64,000 nucleotides of DNA, from NCBI GenBank assembly GCA_017525025.1, contig JAFXUJ010000001.1, positions 1 to 64,000 of the forward strand. Direction: 5' to 3'. The stretch's first letter is position 1. Each line of letters begins with the position of its first letter. The stretch is from Elusimicrobiaceae bacterium (GTDB lineage Bacteria; Elusimicrobiota; Elusimicrobia; Elusimicrobiales; Elusimicrobiaceae). Under the pieces are notes generated by a model. It worked only from the letters and a program-made list of their open reading frames with translations. It was not told where the DNA came from and searched no databases. Shown here one piece after another: positions 34,884 through 48,365 of this stretch. The translations under genes were made by a program, and so were the position numbers.

Positions 34884-36335
34884 TTATAAGTGAAACGTAA
34901 ATATTTTGCTTTCGTACGGGCGCAAATCAAGAGGTAATCCCTGCGCCTGTAAACGTTCCGTTAAGGTTATTTTACTACCGGAAAACTCTTCCGTCATTTC
35001 CGGACCGCGAACGCCTTTTAAAGGCAACCGCCCTTGTGCCGGAACGTGGCTGTAATTGATTACAATGAGCTTACCGGTACTCATCTGCTTCCACTGCCAA
35101 GCCAAGATGTTGCGGTTGGAGCCGTCTTCTCCCGGTAAAACCTCACACAAGCTCCACTGTCCGCCGTGAAAGGCCGGATCGGAAGTGATACGCAATAATT
35201 GTTTATAATACGATAGGACTTCTTCGTCCCGGGTGAACCAATCCTGCACGTATTGTAACGGCATCCGCGCCGGACGGCCTAACAGCTGGAACAAATGAAA
35301 TAACCGAGCCCCCGGCAACGTGGCGATAATGGTACTGGCTGCCAATGATTTTTCCCGCCCGAAGGCCTTTAAAGATTCTTCTTCATCGTGGTTAGAGGTA
35401 AACCGTAACGAACGCATTTGGTATAAATGCTCCGCCCGCAAATGGCCTTTAATATCTTCCGGGCTGGAGAAACGCAAGCGGTCGTATAAGACTTTATCAT
35501 ACGTATAATCAAAACCCAACTCTTGCACTTCCCATTCCAAGCCCCAATAAACTTCGGCAATAAACGCAAACTCCGGATAATCGTTACGAATGGCAACCAA
35601 AGCCTGGCGCCAAAATTCTTCTTTCGGAAGTTCCCCGCCGATAAATTCCCACCAGGTATCCCGGTGGACTTTGTTGAGCGATAACATGGCCATATCGCAA
35701 CGAACCCCGTCACACATTTGGGCTACGCGACGCAGATTATTAAGCATAAACTCGCGTGTTTTAGGGTTAAAATAGTTCAATTGGGCCGTATCCGTCCACG
35801 GCGCAAAGTAAGGATCGCGTCCGTGTGCTACGTATACGCCGGTAGGAGTTTTGAAAAACCAATCTTTGTGGTTGGCAGGCTCTTGCGTGCCCGTGTTAAT
35901 GAATAAATCCGGTTCTGCGGTAACAACCGGGGCATCAATAGCCATGTGGTTTCCTACAAAATCCAATAAGAGGTGAATTCCGCGTTTTTGAAGCCGTTTG
36001 CGAAAATCGGCCAACGCATCATTTCCCCCCAACGAATCATCTACCGTATAATCGTAAACGGCATACGGAGAAGCGGTAATATCTTCTTTCTTAAAATCGG
36101 GTTTAATCAGGTGAACTTGGTTTTGAATTTCTACCGAGTTTTGCGCGATCGTTTTGGCTGCCGGGCTTTCTTTCCACACGCCCATTAACCAAACAGCGTC
36201 AAAGCCCATCCCTTGCGCCAGGTCCAAAAAAGTATCGGGAACATCGCGCAGTGTAAACGGCCGACCGTGCTTCGCTTCCAAACGTTTAAGCCAAGCACGG
36301 GTGTTGATCTCCAAGACATGTGGGTTGGTCCGCAT
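34884..36335 (-). CDS. GH13 alpha-amylase family enzyme
   Basis: The 483-residue product has the GH13 catalytic residues: nucleophile D214 in GVRCDMA, acid/base E261 in FIAEVYWG and the transition-state Asp in NHD (315-317). LLLDFVGNH at 122-130 is conserved region I. No signal peptide is present, so it acts in the cytoplasm on alpha-glucans or maltodextrins, which would fit glycogen use together with glgC at 4907. Exact substrate cannot be told. A longer frame opens at 36611, antisense to gyrA; the ATG at 36335 is preceded by AAGGGAAA and is the better start. Confidence 0.88.
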   Translation of the reverse strand: MRTNPHVLEINTRAWLKRLEAKHGRPFTLRDVPDTFLDLAQGMGFDAVWLMGVWKESPAAKTIAQNSVEIQNQVHLIKPDFKKEDITASPYAVYDYTVDDSLGGNDALADFRKRLQKRGIHLLLDFVGNHMAIDAPVVTAEPDLFINTGTQEPANHKDWFFKTPTGVYVAHGRDPYFAPWTDTAQLNYFNPKTREFMLNNLRRVAQMCDGVRCDMAMLSLNKVHRDTWWEFIGGELPKEEFWRQALVAIRNDYPEFAFIAEVYWGLEWEVQELGFDYTYDKVLYDRLRFSSPEDIKGHLRAEHLYQMRSLRFTSNHDEEESLKAFGREKSLAASTIIATLPGARLFHLFQLLGRPARMPLQYVQDWFTRDEEVLSYYKQLLRITSDPAFHGGQWSLCEVLPGEDGSNRNILAWQWKQMSTGKLIVINYSHVPAQGRLPLKGVRGPEMTEEFSGSKITLTERLQAQGLPLDLRPYESKIFTFHL

Positions 36336-36442
36336 AGTTTTCCCTTTTCTTTTTTTATAGCACTTTCGGTATAGTTTTGCAAACTTTTTTTCTAGTGATA
36401 AGACCAAGGTTTTCGTTTCCATACCTGTTCTCCCGGACAAAT

Positions 36443-36472
36443 GCTTGCCCCCGGCTTTACCCGGGGGCAAAC
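36443..36472 (-). terminator. Hairpin after gyrA
   Basis: TGCCCCCGG pairs with CCGGGGGCA around a short loop just behind the gyrA stop. The T-run is poor, so it may be a 3'-end stabiliser rather than a strict terminator. Confidence 0.6.
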
Positions 36473-36478
36473 TGTAAA

Positions 36479-38992
36479 CTATTTTTCGTCTGTGGCGGCT
36501 TCTTCTTCGTCCTTTACAACCGGAGCGATACGAGCAATTTTGTCGCCGGGTTCCATTTTCGCTAATGTAACACCCTGGGCATTGCGGCCGACGGAGCGGA
36601 TATCCGCACAACGCACACGAATAGTCATGCCTTTTTCGGTAACGATCATTAAGTCTTTAGACTCATCCACGAGTTTTATACCTACTACCGAACCATTCCG
36701 GGCACTGGTTTTAATCGTGATGACACCCATGCCGCCGCGGTTTTGGCGTTTGTATTCGCTAAACTCCGTGCGTTTACCAAAGCCGTTTTCACAAACGGAC
36801 AATACGTCGGGCTGCGGAGCGTCTACCGGCGCATGTTCCATCCCGACTACTACGTCGTCAGCGCCTAGGTTGATAGCACGCACCCCTTTGGCCGGGCGGC
36901 CCATCGCGCGTACCTGATTTTCATCAAAGCGGATAGATTTTCCGTTCTTGGTAGCTACGATAATATCGGACTTACCATGCGTGGTTTGTACCCCTACCAA
37001 CACGTCCCCTTCTTCCAAGCCGATCGCAATAATCCCCGTGCGGCGGATATTGGCAAATTCGCTCAGTTCCACACGCTTAATGCTACCTAAACGCGTGCAC
37101 ATGGTAAGATAGGTGTTCTCACAATGTTTGGGGTCAAAATCCTCAATGGCTACGGCCGAGGTAACTTTTTCTTCGCCGGTAATCTGCAACAAGTTCACAA
37201 GCGCTTTACCTTTGGCCATGCGGTTGCCTTCGGGGATTTCAAACGCGCGCAAAGCAAATACGCGGCCGCGGCTGGTAAACATCAAGATCGTGGCATGAGA
37301 TGAAGTAATGAAGAGGTGTTCCATAAAATCTTCTTCTTTCGTCTTGCTGCCGATAATTCCTTTGCCACCGCGGTTTTGGCTCTTGTACGTAGAGAGCGGA
37401 ATACGCTTAGCATACCCATCGTTAGATATAGTAATGACGACTTCTTCTTTTTCAATTAAGTCTTCCATGGAAAAATCCGTCATGTCCGGACCGATTTGGG
37501 TGCGGCGCGGATCGCCGTACGTTTTCTTTAAATCGGTCAGTTCCGCTACGATGATATCCAAAATCTTTTGGGGGCTCGCCAAAATACCTTGTAATTCTTC
37601 AATGAGTTTTAATAAATCTTTACGCTCATTCTCAATTGCCAAGGCGGACAGTTGCGTCAGTTGGTGTAAACGCATATCCAAAATGGCTTGGGCTTGTACT
37701 TCGGTCAACGTGAAGCGTTGCATTAAAGTAAGCTTGGCTTCCGTCGGATCTTTTGCTTTGCGGATAATGGCTACCACTTCGTCCATGTTGGCAATAGCAA
37801 TAAGCAAGCCGTTCAAAATATGTTCGCGTTTTTGCGCTTTATTTAAATCAAATTTCGTCCGGTTGGTAATAACTTCTTTGCGGTGCTTAACGTACGCTTT
37901 CATCACTTCTTTGAGCGGAAGGACACGCGGGCGACCGTCTACGATCGCCAACATATTAACCGGGAAAGATGTTTGCAATTGCGTATGTTTAAACAAATGA
38001 TTCAGCACTACTTGGGCATTACCGTCACGTTTAACTTCAATTACCAGGCGCATGCCGCGGCGGTCCGACTCGTCGCGGATGTCGGAAATATCCGTTACTT
38101 TTTTATCGCGCACGAGTGCTACAATGCTTTCAATCAAAGAGGTCTTGTTTACTTGATACGGAATAGCCGTTACAATAATCGCTTCCCGTCCGTTTTTGCG
38201 TTCTTCAATTTCCGTAGTAGCTTGTACCTTTACGCTTCCGTGACCGGTTTCAAAATATTCGTAGATACCTTTGGTACCGCGAATCATGGCTCCTGTCGGG
38301 AAATCGGGCCCCTTGATGATTTTCATCATATCTTTGACGGAAATATCCGGGTTTTTGATGTATTCAATAATACCGTCGCACACTTCTCCTAAGTTATGGG
38401 TAGGAATATTCGTGGCCATACCTACGGCAATACCGGAGGAACCGTTTACCAGGAGCGCCGGTAATTTGGCCGGCAAAACGGAGGGTTCCATTAAAGAACC
38501 GTCGTAATTGGGAATCATTTTGACGGTATCTTTATCCAAATCGCCGAGCATTTCTTCGGAAATTTTGTGCAAACGGCACTCCGTGTAACGCATGGCAGCG
38601 GCGGAGTCTCCGTCAATAGAGCCGAAGTTTCCTTGACCGTCAATTAAAGGTTTACGAAGTGAAAAATCTTGCACCATACGCACAAGCGTATCGTACACAG
38701 CACTATCTCCATGCGGGTGGTACTTACCGAGCACGTCCCCTACCACACGGGCGGATTTTTTGTAAGCTTTGTTGTATTTAAGCCCCATTTCGTTCATGGA
38801 ATAGAGCACCCGGCGGTGTACCGGTTTCAAGCCGTCACGCACGTCCGGCAGCGCACGCCCGACGATAACGCTCATAGCATAATCAATGTAATACGAACGC
38901 ATTTCGTTCGCGATATCACGTTGTTGAATATTACCGAACAAATCCACATTTACTTGTTGGGTTGCCGGCTGATTGGTATTTTCTTCACTCAT
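36479..38992 (-). CDS. gyrA: DNA gyrase subunit A
   Basis: GyrA cuts and rejoins DNA for negative supercoiling. The 837-residue product has the catalytic Tyr136 in AAMRYTECR and a quinolone-region sequence [10 protein letters not shown], with Ser97 and Asp101 as in sensitive enzymes. The C-terminal beta-pinwheel contains GyrA-box-like QNRGGKG, which marks gyrase rather than topoisomerase IV. It lies 65 bases downstream of gyrB. Confidence 0.97.
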   Translation of the reverse strand: MSEENTNQPATQQVNVDLFGNIQQRDIANEMRSYYIDYAMSVIVGRALPDVRDGLKPVHRRVLYSMNEMGLKYNKAYKKSARVVGDVLGKYHPHGDSAVYDTLVRMVQDFSLRKPLIDGQGNFGSIDGDSAAAMRYTECRLHKISEEMLGDLDKDTVKMIPNYDGSLMEPSVLPAKLPALLVNGSSGIAVGMATNIPTHNLGEVCDGIIEYIKNPDISVKDMMKIIKGPDFPTGAMIRGTKGIYEYFETGHGSVKVQATTEIEERKNGREAIIVTAIPYQVNKTSLIESIVALVRDKKVTDISDIRDESDRRGMRLVIEVKRDGNAQVVLNHLFKHTQLQTSFPVNMLAIVDGRPRVLPLKEVMKAYVKHRKEVITNRTKFDLNKAQKREHILNGLLIAIANMDEVVAIIRKAKDPTEAKLTLMQRFTLTEVQAQAILDMRLHQLTQLSALAIENERKDLLKLIEELQGILASPQKILDIIVAELTDLKKTYGDPRRTQIGPDMTDFSMEDLIEKEEVVITISNDGYAKRIPLSTYKSQNRGGKGIIGSKTKEEDFMEHLFITSSHATILMFTSRGRVFALRAFEIPEGNRMAKGKALVNLLQITGEEKVTSAVAIEDFDPKHCENTYLTMCTRLGSIKRVELSEFANIRRTGIIAIGLEEGDVLVGVQTTHGKSDIIVATKNGKSIRFDENQVRAMGRPAKGVRAINLGADDVVVGMEHAPVDAPQPDVLSVCENGFGKRTEFSEYKRQNRGGMGVITIKTSARNGSVVGIKLVDESKDLMIVTEKGMTIRVRCADIRSVGRNAQGVTLAKMEPGDKIARIAPVVKDEEEAATDEK

Positions 38993-39057
38993 GTTCTAAA
39001 AATCTCCTGTTACGGATAAATCGTTGCAGGCCGCGGATAAAACCGCGGACCTGTGGG

Positions 39058-41854
<2,797 letters not shown>

Positions 41855-41855
<1 letters not shown>

Positions 41856-42964
41856 TACGCTCTCACAGGCATAATTACATACTTAAACGTAGTGTCCCCT
41901 ACCGGTTCCACTAATACCGGTTGAGATGCATTTACAAATGAGAAAGAAACTTTATCCGATCCTATATTTTTAAGTACATCAATGATGTATTGCGGATTAA
42001 AAGCAGCATCAAAAGTTTCCCCGCCATATTCAATAGGAAGTTCGTCCGTAAATTCCATATTTTGAGAATTAGAAGAAACTGTTAATGTATTTTTACCTAA
42101 TTTATATTTCACCACACTTCCAAACTCACCCGAACAAAGTGCAGAACGACGGGTAGAAGCCAGTAATTCCTTAGAAAATACTTCAAAGTTAATATTTTTC
42201 TTAGTGGGAATAACTTGGTTATAGTTTGGAAAATTTCCCTCAATTAAGCGAGAAATAAAAGTAGTTTCCTTCATCACAAAACTAACTTGGTTAGAAGAAA
42301 CATTTACTTTAATTTGTTCATCTTTTGTGGGTTTAGTTAGACTAATAAAACGGCACACTTCATTTAAAATTTTAGTAGGAATAATAATCTTAAATTCTTT
42401 AGAACCGGGTAAAGCTGCGTGTGTGGCTACCGCTAAACGGCCTCCGTCGGTGGCAACAATTTCAAATTTATCAGCCGTATTGTTCCACAATAACCCGTTT
42501 AAAATATAACGTGTTTCTTGTGTGGAAGCGGAAAACGCTGTTTTTTCTACCATTTTTTGTAATTCTAAAGGATCTAAATGAATACTGTTTTGTTGCTCAA
42601 TTTCCGGAATAGCCGGATATTCCGATTTAGGCGTACCAATTACCCAAAATTTACTCTTACCGGATTTAATATGAAATTTATTATTTTCATCTAAAGATAA
42701 ATTAATTTCTTTATCGTCGGATAAATTTTTAATAATATCCGAAAACTCTTTTATGGGAATAGTAATACTACCTTCTTCTTCTACTTCGGCATTTACAAAA
42801 TGAACAGTAGCCATTTCCATATCGGTGCGGACTAATTTCAGTTTACCGTTTTGGGCTTCTAGTAAGAAATTATGCAGAATAGGTAGTGTCGTACGGGCTG
42901 ATACCCCAGCCGAAACAACCTGGATGCCTTCAAGTAGGGTGGATTTAGTAATATTTATTTTCAT
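41855..42964 (-). CDS. dnaN: DNA polymerase III beta sliding clamp
   Basis: The clamp tethers polymerase III to DNA. The 369-residue product has the three-domain clamp fold, with the family phrases LPILHNFLLEA near residue 25 and the conserved end YVIMPVR. AGGAAA lies upstream of the ATG. The order dnaA-dnaN-dciA-gyrB-gyrA is a classic origin cluster. Confidence 0.96.
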
Positions 42965-43149
42965 ATTTATATTTCCTGTAATATGTTTTGTTGATTGTGT
43001 GGATTTTGTGATTTCTCTTCTAATAATTTATAAAACCTCTTGTTTATAACCCAGTTAATTTATTCACAATATACACATGTAAAAAATTTATACACCTTTA
43101 ACATCTATTTATAAAAAAATTATCCACAGATTTTTATTTATTATCCACA
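42965..43149. other. oriC: Candidate replication origin (DnaA-box cluster)
   Basis: This AT-rich gap between dnaA and dnaN holds two perfect DnaA boxes, TTATCCACA at 43120-43128 and 43141-43149; the second lies inside the last codons of dnaA. It also has near matches at 43060-43068 (TTATTCACA) and 43088-43096 (TTATACACC), and a reverse one at 42998-43006. The extremely AT-rich stretch on the other side of dnaA (44500-44690) could be the unwinding part of a two-part origin. Genes point away from this region on both sides. Confidence 0.75.
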
Positions 43150-44477
43150 GACTTAATATCCAATATAATTTGGTTTATTTCAGCTGTAAAAAATGGATCT
43201 TTTTCTATTTTCTCTTTTACAATATCACGTGCGTGAACGACCGTACTGTGATCACGGTTAAATTCACGACCGATTTCAGGTAATGATAAATCTGTTAAAT
43301 CGGTAGCCAAAAACATAGCAATTTGACGCGGCCACGCAACCGATTGTGTTTTACGTTTGGAATTAAAATCTTCCATCTTAACATTAAAATGTTTACCTAC
43401 GATCTTTTTAATAGTATTTATATTTATAGAAAAATTATTATTTAAAGTTAAAACATCGGATAATACTACTTTTGCTATAGGAATAGAAGGAATAACGCTA
43501 TGTGCACTGCAATAAGCGATTAACCGGAAGAAAGAGCCTTCCAATTCACGTATATTTGTGTGTATACCCTCTGCAATAAAAGCGATTACATCATCGCCAA
43601 CATCAAAATTACCAGAATCGCGTTTTTGACGTAAAATAGCAATACGGGTTTCTAAATTAGGCCGTTTAATCTCCGCTGTAATTCCGGATAATAAACGTGA
43701 AGACAATCGTGAATTCCATTCCAGTTGTTGAGGAGTTCTGTCTGACGATAACACAATTTGTTTTTTGCTTTCAAACAAAGCGTTAAACGTTTGAAAAAAT
43801 TCTTCTAAGCAAGCTTCTTTTCCGGATACAAACTGAATATCATCCATTAAAAAGCAATCCAAGGTGCGGCATTTTTTACGGAAAGTATCATGTTCTTTAT
43901 TCTGTAAAGATTCTATATATTCACTCACAAATTCTTCGCCGGACATGTATAACACTTTAGCGGAAGGATTATCCTTTGTGATTTGATTACCGATAGCATG
44001 TAATAAATGCGTTTTTCCTAAACCGGGAGAAGAATAAATAACAAGCGGATTGTTTTCCCGCGCACCTAATTTACGAGTGACCGCCTGCGCGGCTTTATAA
44101 GCAAATCGGTTAGAAGGTGATTCAATAAAATTTTCAAACGTAAAAGAAGAATATAAATGGGATACAAACGGATTAGTTACCGGTTGTACAAAAGGAGTTT
44201 CTATAACAGGTGTAACCGTGTGAGGGGTGCTCTCTATTTTATACGTTACCGATACTTGAGAACCTAAATGTTTTAAAAAAGAATCTTTAATCGTATTTTC
44301 GTAGCGATCTTGGATGGTTTTTCCCCAAAACTGGTTCGGTAATAAAATGGTTAAAGTATTATTTTCATATGTAAAATTAGCCGGACGCAACCACATATCG
44401 TATGCATCTTTACCTATAATATTTTCAATATCTTGAAAAACGGGAGCCAATTGGGGATATTTTTCTAAATTTTCCAC
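43134..44477 (-). CDS. dnaA: Chromosomal replication initiator DnaA
   Basis: DnaA opens oriC. The 447-residue product has the N-terminal DnaB-interaction domain (about 1-85), a linker, and the AAA+ domain with Walker A SSPGLGKT (149-156) and Walker [10 protein letters not shown]. The C-terminal DNA-binding domain has the signature [13 protein letters not shown]. The first Walker A glycine, usual in DnaA (GGVGLGKT), is serine here. It starts with GTG, and a near-perfect DnaA box (TTTTCCACA) covers the start codon, suggesting autoregulation. Confidence 0.96.
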   Translation of the reverse strand: MENLEKYPQLAPVFQDIENIIGKDAYDMWLRPANFTYENNTLTILLPNQFWGKTIQDRYENTIKDSFLKHLGSQVSVTYKIESTPHTVTPVIETPFVQPVTNPFVSHLYSSFTFENFIESPSNRFAYKAAQAVTRKLGARENNPLVIYSSPGLGKTHLLHAIGNQITKDNPSAKVLYMSGEEFVSEYIESLQNKEHDTFRKKCRTLDCFLMDDIQFVSGKEACLEEFFQTFNALFESKKQIVLSSDRTPQQLEWNSRLSSRLLSGITAEIKRPNLETRIAILRQKRDSGNFDVGDDVIAFIAEGIHTNIRELEGSFFRLIAYCSAHSVIPSIPIAKVVLSDVLTLNNNFSININTIKKIVGKHFNVKMEDFNSKRKTQSVAWPRQIAMFLATDLTDLSLPEIGREFNRDHSTVVHARDIVKEKIEKDPFFTAEINQIILDIKSVDNK

Positions 44478-44513
44478 AACATTACCAACCTAATCCGTAA
44501 AATAACTTATTAT

Positions 44514-44543
44514 ATATTACCACTTATTAAAAGAATTGGTCAA
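44514..44543 (-). promoter_or_regulatory. Likely promoter of dnaA
   Basis: TTGACC (44538-44543) is followed after 18 bases by TAATAT (44514-44519), about 35 bases upstream of the GTG start. The gap from 44478 to 44790 is otherwise AT-rich sequence with no gene. Confidence 0.5.
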
Positions 44544-44690
44544 CTGAAAATATACAACCCTTATTTAATTAGTTAAAAAACGCTTAAATTTTGTATTTTT
44601 TAAAAAATGGCTAAAATTTTTTTTAAATAACAAAAAAACCTATAAAAACCAATTTTAAAAGAAATAACAGTTTCTAACCAATTTTTATAC

Positions 44691-44720
44691 TTGAATGCGT
44701 AGAAGGATGGTTTTTATAAT
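44691..44720 (+). promoter_or_regulatory. Promoter of the oxygen-defence operon
   Basis: TTGAAT (44691-44696) is followed after 18 bases by TATAAT (44715-44720). It lies about 70 bases upstream of the superoxide reductase start. Confidence 0.6.
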
Positions 44721-44790
44721 AAAAGAAAGCCCGATTGGGTACGAAATATTATATACTTTACGCATGCTTCATGTGTTTTATGGGGGAATT

Positions 44791-45177
44791 ATGACAAAAT
44801 TATATGAAATTTATGTTTGTCCGGTTTGCGCAAACCGTGTAGAAGTAGTGCACGACGGAGCCGGGACGTTAACATGCTGTGGACAACCGATGAAATTGGC
44901 GGTTGCAGGCACATCTGACGGGGCAGCTGAAAAACATGTTCCGGTTATAGAGAAAATCGCCGGAGGGTATCGGGTAAAAGTGGGTAGTGTGGAACATCCG
45001 TCCACAGAAGCACATTATATTGAGTGGATAGAACTGATATGCTTGCCGAATGGAAAAGTACAACGCAAACATCTAAAACCGGGTGAAAAACCGGAAGCTA
45101 CCTTTACAACGACGGCGGAGCAAGTGTTGGCCCGTGAATATTGTAATTTACACGGCTTATGGCAAGCTGAAAACTAA
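44791..45177 (+). CDS. dfx: Superoxide reductase (desulfoferrodoxin, 2Fe type)
   Basis: The enzyme reduces superoxide to hydrogen peroxide without making oxygen. The 128-residue product has the N-terminal desulforedoxin domain with four cysteines (CPVC and TCCGQ). The catalytic non-haem iron site follows, with EKHVPVIE, two further histidines ([11 protein letters not shown]) and the CNLHGLW end that gives the Cys and last His ligands. The frame opens at 44695, but the ATG at 44791 behind GGGGGAATT fits the family. It heads an operon with the next three genes. Confidence 0.94.
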   Translation: MTKLYEIYVCPVCANRVEVVHDGAGTLTCCGQPMKLAVAGTSDGAAEKHVPVIEKIAGGYRVKVGSVEHPSTEAHYIEWIELICLPNGKVQRKHLKPGEKPEATFTTTAEQVLAREYCNLHGLWQAEN

Positions 45178-45195
45178 AAAGAGAGAATTGTAAAA

Positions 45196-46395
45196 ATGAT
45201 GCAAGCAGTTAAAATTTCGGATAAAGTGTACTGGGTAGGGGCCATTGATTGGAACTTGCGAGATTTCCACGGGTATGCGACGCATCGCGGTACGACGTAT
45301 AATGCCTATTTAATATTAGACGATAAACCCACCCTAATTGATACCGTAAAAAAAGAATTTTACGACGAAATGATGCAACGCATTCAAAGTGTAATAGATC
45401 CGCAAAAAATAGAAATTATTATTTCCAATCATGCGGAATTGGATCATGCGGGCTCTCTCGTGCAAACCATGGCGACCGTAAAACCGCAAGCGGTGTACGC
45501 CTCTATCATGGGTGCCAAAAATTTAACTGCTCATTTTCACCAAGATTTACATATAAAAATTGCTAAAACAGGCGATCGAATTAACATCGGTGAAGATACG
45601 ATTTGTTTTACAGAAGCGCGCATGTTACATTGGCCGGACAGCATGTTTTCGTACTTGGAAAGAGAAAATATTTTGTTTAGTAATGATGTATTTGGTATGC
45701 ATTATGCCACCAACCGTCTTTTTGACGACGAAAACGATTCAAAAGAATGGTTTCCCGAAGCCGCCAAATATTATGCCAATATCGTGTTGCCGTATTCGGA
45801 TATCGTATTACGGTTTTTAGAACAGATAAAAAAAATAGGGCTTTCCCCCCACCTTATTGCTCCGGATCACGGGTTTATTTGGCGAAAAAATCCGTCTGAA
45901 ATTGTAAACCTATATGAAAAGTGGGCGCAACAAAAACCGACTAATAAAGCGGTGATTATTTATGATACTATGTGGGGCAGCACCGAAAAGATAGCTCGTC
46001 AAATTGCCGATGGTCTTAGTGCGGGTGGTGCGACGGTAAAAATGTTATCTATGCATCAAAATGACAGAAGCCAAGCGGCTTTGGAATTGTTAGACAGTGC
46101 GGCCCTTCTGGTGGGCTCGCCGGTGCTGAATAACCAAATTTTTCCGTCGCTAGCCGATGTGCTTTGTTATCTTAAGGGGTTGCGTAAAAAAGGACTTATT
46201 GGTGCAGCTTTTGGCTCTTACGGGTGGAACGGCGCGCCGATAGACGAATTGGCTACCACCTTGCAATCTATGCAAGTAGAACTGACGGTACCAACGTTGA
46301 AAACGATGTTTGTTCCTGACGAAACCATCTTACAAAAAGGGCGAGAGATGGGCTTAGAAATGAGTCGTCAAATTGCCGCTAAATTAAATTTATGA
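45196..46395 (+). CDS. Flavodiiron protein (FprA type)
   Basis: Flavodiiron proteins reduce oxygen to water or nitric oxide to nitrous oxide. The 399-residue product has the beta-lactamase-like diiron domain with the ligand set in NHAELDH (H79, E81, D83, H84) and a later DHGF. The flavodoxin domain starts near residue 254 (IIYDTMWGSTEKIARQIADG). No extra domain is fused. Electrons probably come from the rubredoxin two genes on. The flavin reductase start overlaps its stop as ATGA. Confidence 0.94.
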   Translation: MMQAVKISDKVYWVGAIDWNLRDFHGYATHRGTTYNAYLILDDKPTLIDTVKKEFYDEMMQRIQSVIDPQKIEIIISNHAELDHAGSLVQTMATVKPQAVYASIMGAKNLTAHFHQDLHIKIAKTGDRINIGEDTICFTEARMLHWPDSMFSYLERENILFSNDVFGMHYATNRLFDDENDSKEWFPEAAKYYANIVLPYSDIVLRFLEQIKKIGLSPHLIAPDHGFIWRKNPSEIVNLYEKWAQQKPTNKAVIIYDTMWGSTEKIARQIADGLSAGGATVKMLSMHQNDRSQAALELLDSAALLVGSPVLNNQIFPSLADVLCYLKGLRKKGLIGAAFGSYGWNGAPIDELATTLQSMQVELTVPTLKTMFVPDETILQKGREMGLEMSRQIAAKLNL

Positions 46396-46907
46396 CTTTA
46401 GAAAATCTTAACCAAGGGCTGGCCTATATAACATACGGTTTGTATATTATAACTGTCTCCGACGGAACACAAAAAAACGGAATGATTGTAAACACCGTTT
46501 TTCAAGTTACGGCCGAACCGCCGCGCCTTGCTATTTCCGTCAATAAGCAAAGTTTAACGCATGAGATTTTACGACGTACAAATTGTTTTGCTGCTATGCC
46601 GTTAAGTAAAAGTGCTGATTTGCCGTTCATCGGCACATTCGGTTTTCGTACGGGACGCACTTTTGATAAATTTGCACAACTGCCTTTTACAACGGGGAAA
46701 AACGGTTGCCCGATTGTAACGGAACATACGCTTTCTTTTTTAGAAGTGCAAGTAGAACAAACCTTAGACGTACAAACACATACTATTTTTGTGGGAAAAG
46801 TAACAAATGCAGGTGTTTTGTCCGACGGTGGTGAAGCGTTAACCTATGATTATTATCACCGCGTGATTAAAGGGAAAGTCCCTCCGGGGGCCACCCACCG
46901 ATTTTAA
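46392..46907 (+). CDS. Flavin reductase-like FMN-binding protein
   Basis: The 171-residue product is a flavin-reductase-like split-barrel protein with [20 protein letters not shown] at about residues 16-35, the FMN-binding stretch. In several anaerobes this domain is fused to rubredoxin as high-molecular-weight rubredoxin, which feeds flavodiiron proteins. Here the two parts are separate adjacent genes, so the likely role is NAD(P)H-rubredoxin oxidoreductase. Confidence 0.85.
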   Translation: MTLENLNQGLAYITYGLYIITVSDGTQKNGMIVNTVFQVTAEPPRLAISVNKQSLTHEILRRTNCFAAMPLSKSADLPFIGTFGFRTGRTFDKFAQLPFTTGKNGCPIVTEHTLSFLEVQVEQTLDVQTHTIFVGKVTNAGVLSDGGEALTYDYYHRVIKGKVPPGATHRF

Positions 46908-46926
46908 AAAGAAAAAGGAGATGCTT

Positions 46927-47088
46927 ATGGTAAAATATGTTTGTGAAATTTGCGGTTATGTATATGATCCTGCGGTAGGTGATCCGGAAAACGGAATCCC
47001 GGCTAACACCGCTTGGGAAAATGTAAAAGAGGACTGGGTATGCCCAGTTTGCGGGGTAGGGAAGGACCAGTTTGTTCCCCAAAATTAA
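46927..47088 (+). CDS. rub: Rubredoxin
   Basis: This 53-residue iron-only electron carrier has the two motifs CEICGY and CPVCGV (each CxxCG), whose cysteines bind one iron, and the conserved Tyr, Pro and Trp residues between them. AAGGAG lies upstream of the ATG. It is the last gene of the operon and would pass electrons to the flavodiiron protein and superoxide reductase. Confidence 0.96.
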   Translation: MVKYVCEICGYVYDPAVGDPENGIPANTAWENVKEDWVCPVCGVGKDQFVPQN

Positions 47089-47143
47089 AATTTGGGGGCA
47101 TTTTATAAAAAATGCTTAAATTTTCAGTATTTTTTATTAAATA

Positions 47144-47175
47144 AAAAACGGGCTTGGTGTAAGCCCGTTTTTTGG
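47144..47175 (+). terminator. Terminator of the oxygen-defence operon
   Basis: AAAACGGGCTT pairs with AAGCCCGTTTT around GGTGT and is followed by more Ts. A second small hairpin (CCCCAAA with TTTGGGG) overlaps the rubredoxin stop at 47077-47097. Confidence 0.88.
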
Positions 47176-47235
47176 GAGCCGGTTTTCCAAACAATACTAT
47201 TTTGTTATCTGTAAAAAAATACTATAATTATCGTG

Positions 47236-48351
47236 ATGAAAATTTTATATATAATTTCCTCTACTCAAACCGGTGGTGCTGAAAAAGCGCTTTACGAGGT
47301 AGCACGCGCAGCTCAAAAAAAAGGGAACGAAGTTTCCGTTTTGTGTTTAAAGCCATTAGGAGAAGTGGCAGAGTCTTTAAAACAAAGCGGGATCCCTGTA
47401 AAAAGTTTAACTTCTTCCCCCCGCCTTCCCGGGAAAATTATTAAAGAAATACAAGCGGAAATAGCTTCTTTTAAACCGGATATTGTACACGCAATGCTTT
47501 TCCGTGCGATTGTATATGCACGTATAGCCTGTGCAAACACGCCGGTAAAATTGATTACCACCCCCCATTTTGATTTATCAAAACAGTCTCTTTTACATCG
47601 TTTAGCAGACCGTTTTTTAAAGGAAAAAGATACGCTTACAATAGCTGAATCTTGCACAACAGCCCGTTATTTGGTGCAACATCAGCACTATCGTAAAGAA
47701 AAAGTTTTTTTGCTGCCAAATGGAGCAGATGAGCACAAATTTTATAAAGATATCAATGCGCGCCAAGCCATGCGGGGGAAATACGGTTTTCACGTGAAAA
47801 CAGTTGTTTTTTTATCCGTTGCGCGGTTGGTTGAAGATAAAAATCCGCTTATTTTATTGCAAGCTTTCCGCAATTTATTGCGATCCGGCGCGGATGCCAA
47901 ATTGGTTTATGTAGGGGACGGCACCGAACGTAATAAATTAGAAAATTTTATTGAGCAAAGCCATATAGGGGATCATGTTGTGTTGGCTGGAGAACAAAAA
48001 AATGTTAATGATTGGCTCAACATGGCAGATGTATTTGTTCTCCCCTCTTCTGAAGAAAGTTTGCCCCTCTCTTTATTGGAAGCATTAAGAGTCGGTTTGC
48101 CCTGTGTTGTAAGCACCGCGGGCGATATGCCTTTATGGGTAGAACACGGCCGTAACGGATATGTTTGTCCGGCGCGCGATATTACGTTACTGAGTTGCTT
48201 TATGAAAGAGCTGCTATCCTATCCCAATTTACGGGAGGCTATGGGGCAAGCCTCTTTGCAAAAAGCAGCCCATATAACAAACAATGCCGGGCAATATTGT
48301 CAAATTTACCGTCAAGTTATGAACAATAGTTTTCACGTGAAAACCATTTAA
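47236..48351 (+). CDS. GT4-family glycosyltransferase with two parS sites
   Basis: The 371-residue product is a GT-B glycosyltransferase. It has the N-terminal GGAEKALYEVARAA, and near residue 265 the GT4 motif EESLPLSLLEALRVGLPCV, with its two glutamates spaced as in the EX7E motif. The sugar and acceptor are unknown; LPS or surface glycan synthesis is likely from the envelope genes nearby. TATAAT (47223-47228) ends seven bases before the ATG and there is no Shine-Dalgarno, so the mRNA is probably leaderless; an in-frame GTG directly precedes this ATG. Two parS palindromes lie in the coding sequence, each read as FHVKT. Confidence 0.9.
   Translation: MKILYIISSTQTGGAEKALYEVARAAQKKGNEVSVLCLKPLGEVAESLKQSGIPVKSLTSSPRLPGKIIKEIQAEIASFKPDIVHAMLFRAIVYARIACANTPVKLITTPHFDLSKQSLLHRLADRFLKEKDTLTIAESCTTARYLVQHQHYRKEKVFLLPNGADEHKFYKDINARQAMRGKYGFHVKTVVFLSVARLVEDKNPLILLQAFRNLLRSGADAKLVYVGDGTERNKLENFIEQSHIGDHVVLAGEQKNVNDWLNMADVFVLPSSEESLPLSLLEALRVGLPCVVSTAGDMPLWVEHGRNGYVCPARDITLLSCFMKELLSYPNLREAMGQASLQKAAHITNNAGQYCQIYRQVMNNSFHVKTI
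47786..47801. promoter_or_regulatory. parS: parS centromere site 1
   Basis: GTTTTCACGTGAAAAC is a perfect palindrome close to the bacterial parS consensus TGTTTCACGTGAAACA. It lies in the glycosyltransferase coding sequence. Confidence 0.9.
48329..48344. promoter_or_regulatory. parS: parS centromere site 2
   Basis: The same 16-base palindrome covers the last codons of the glycosyltransferase gene. Confidence 0.9.
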
Positions 48352-48365
48352 ATTAGGAGACATAT

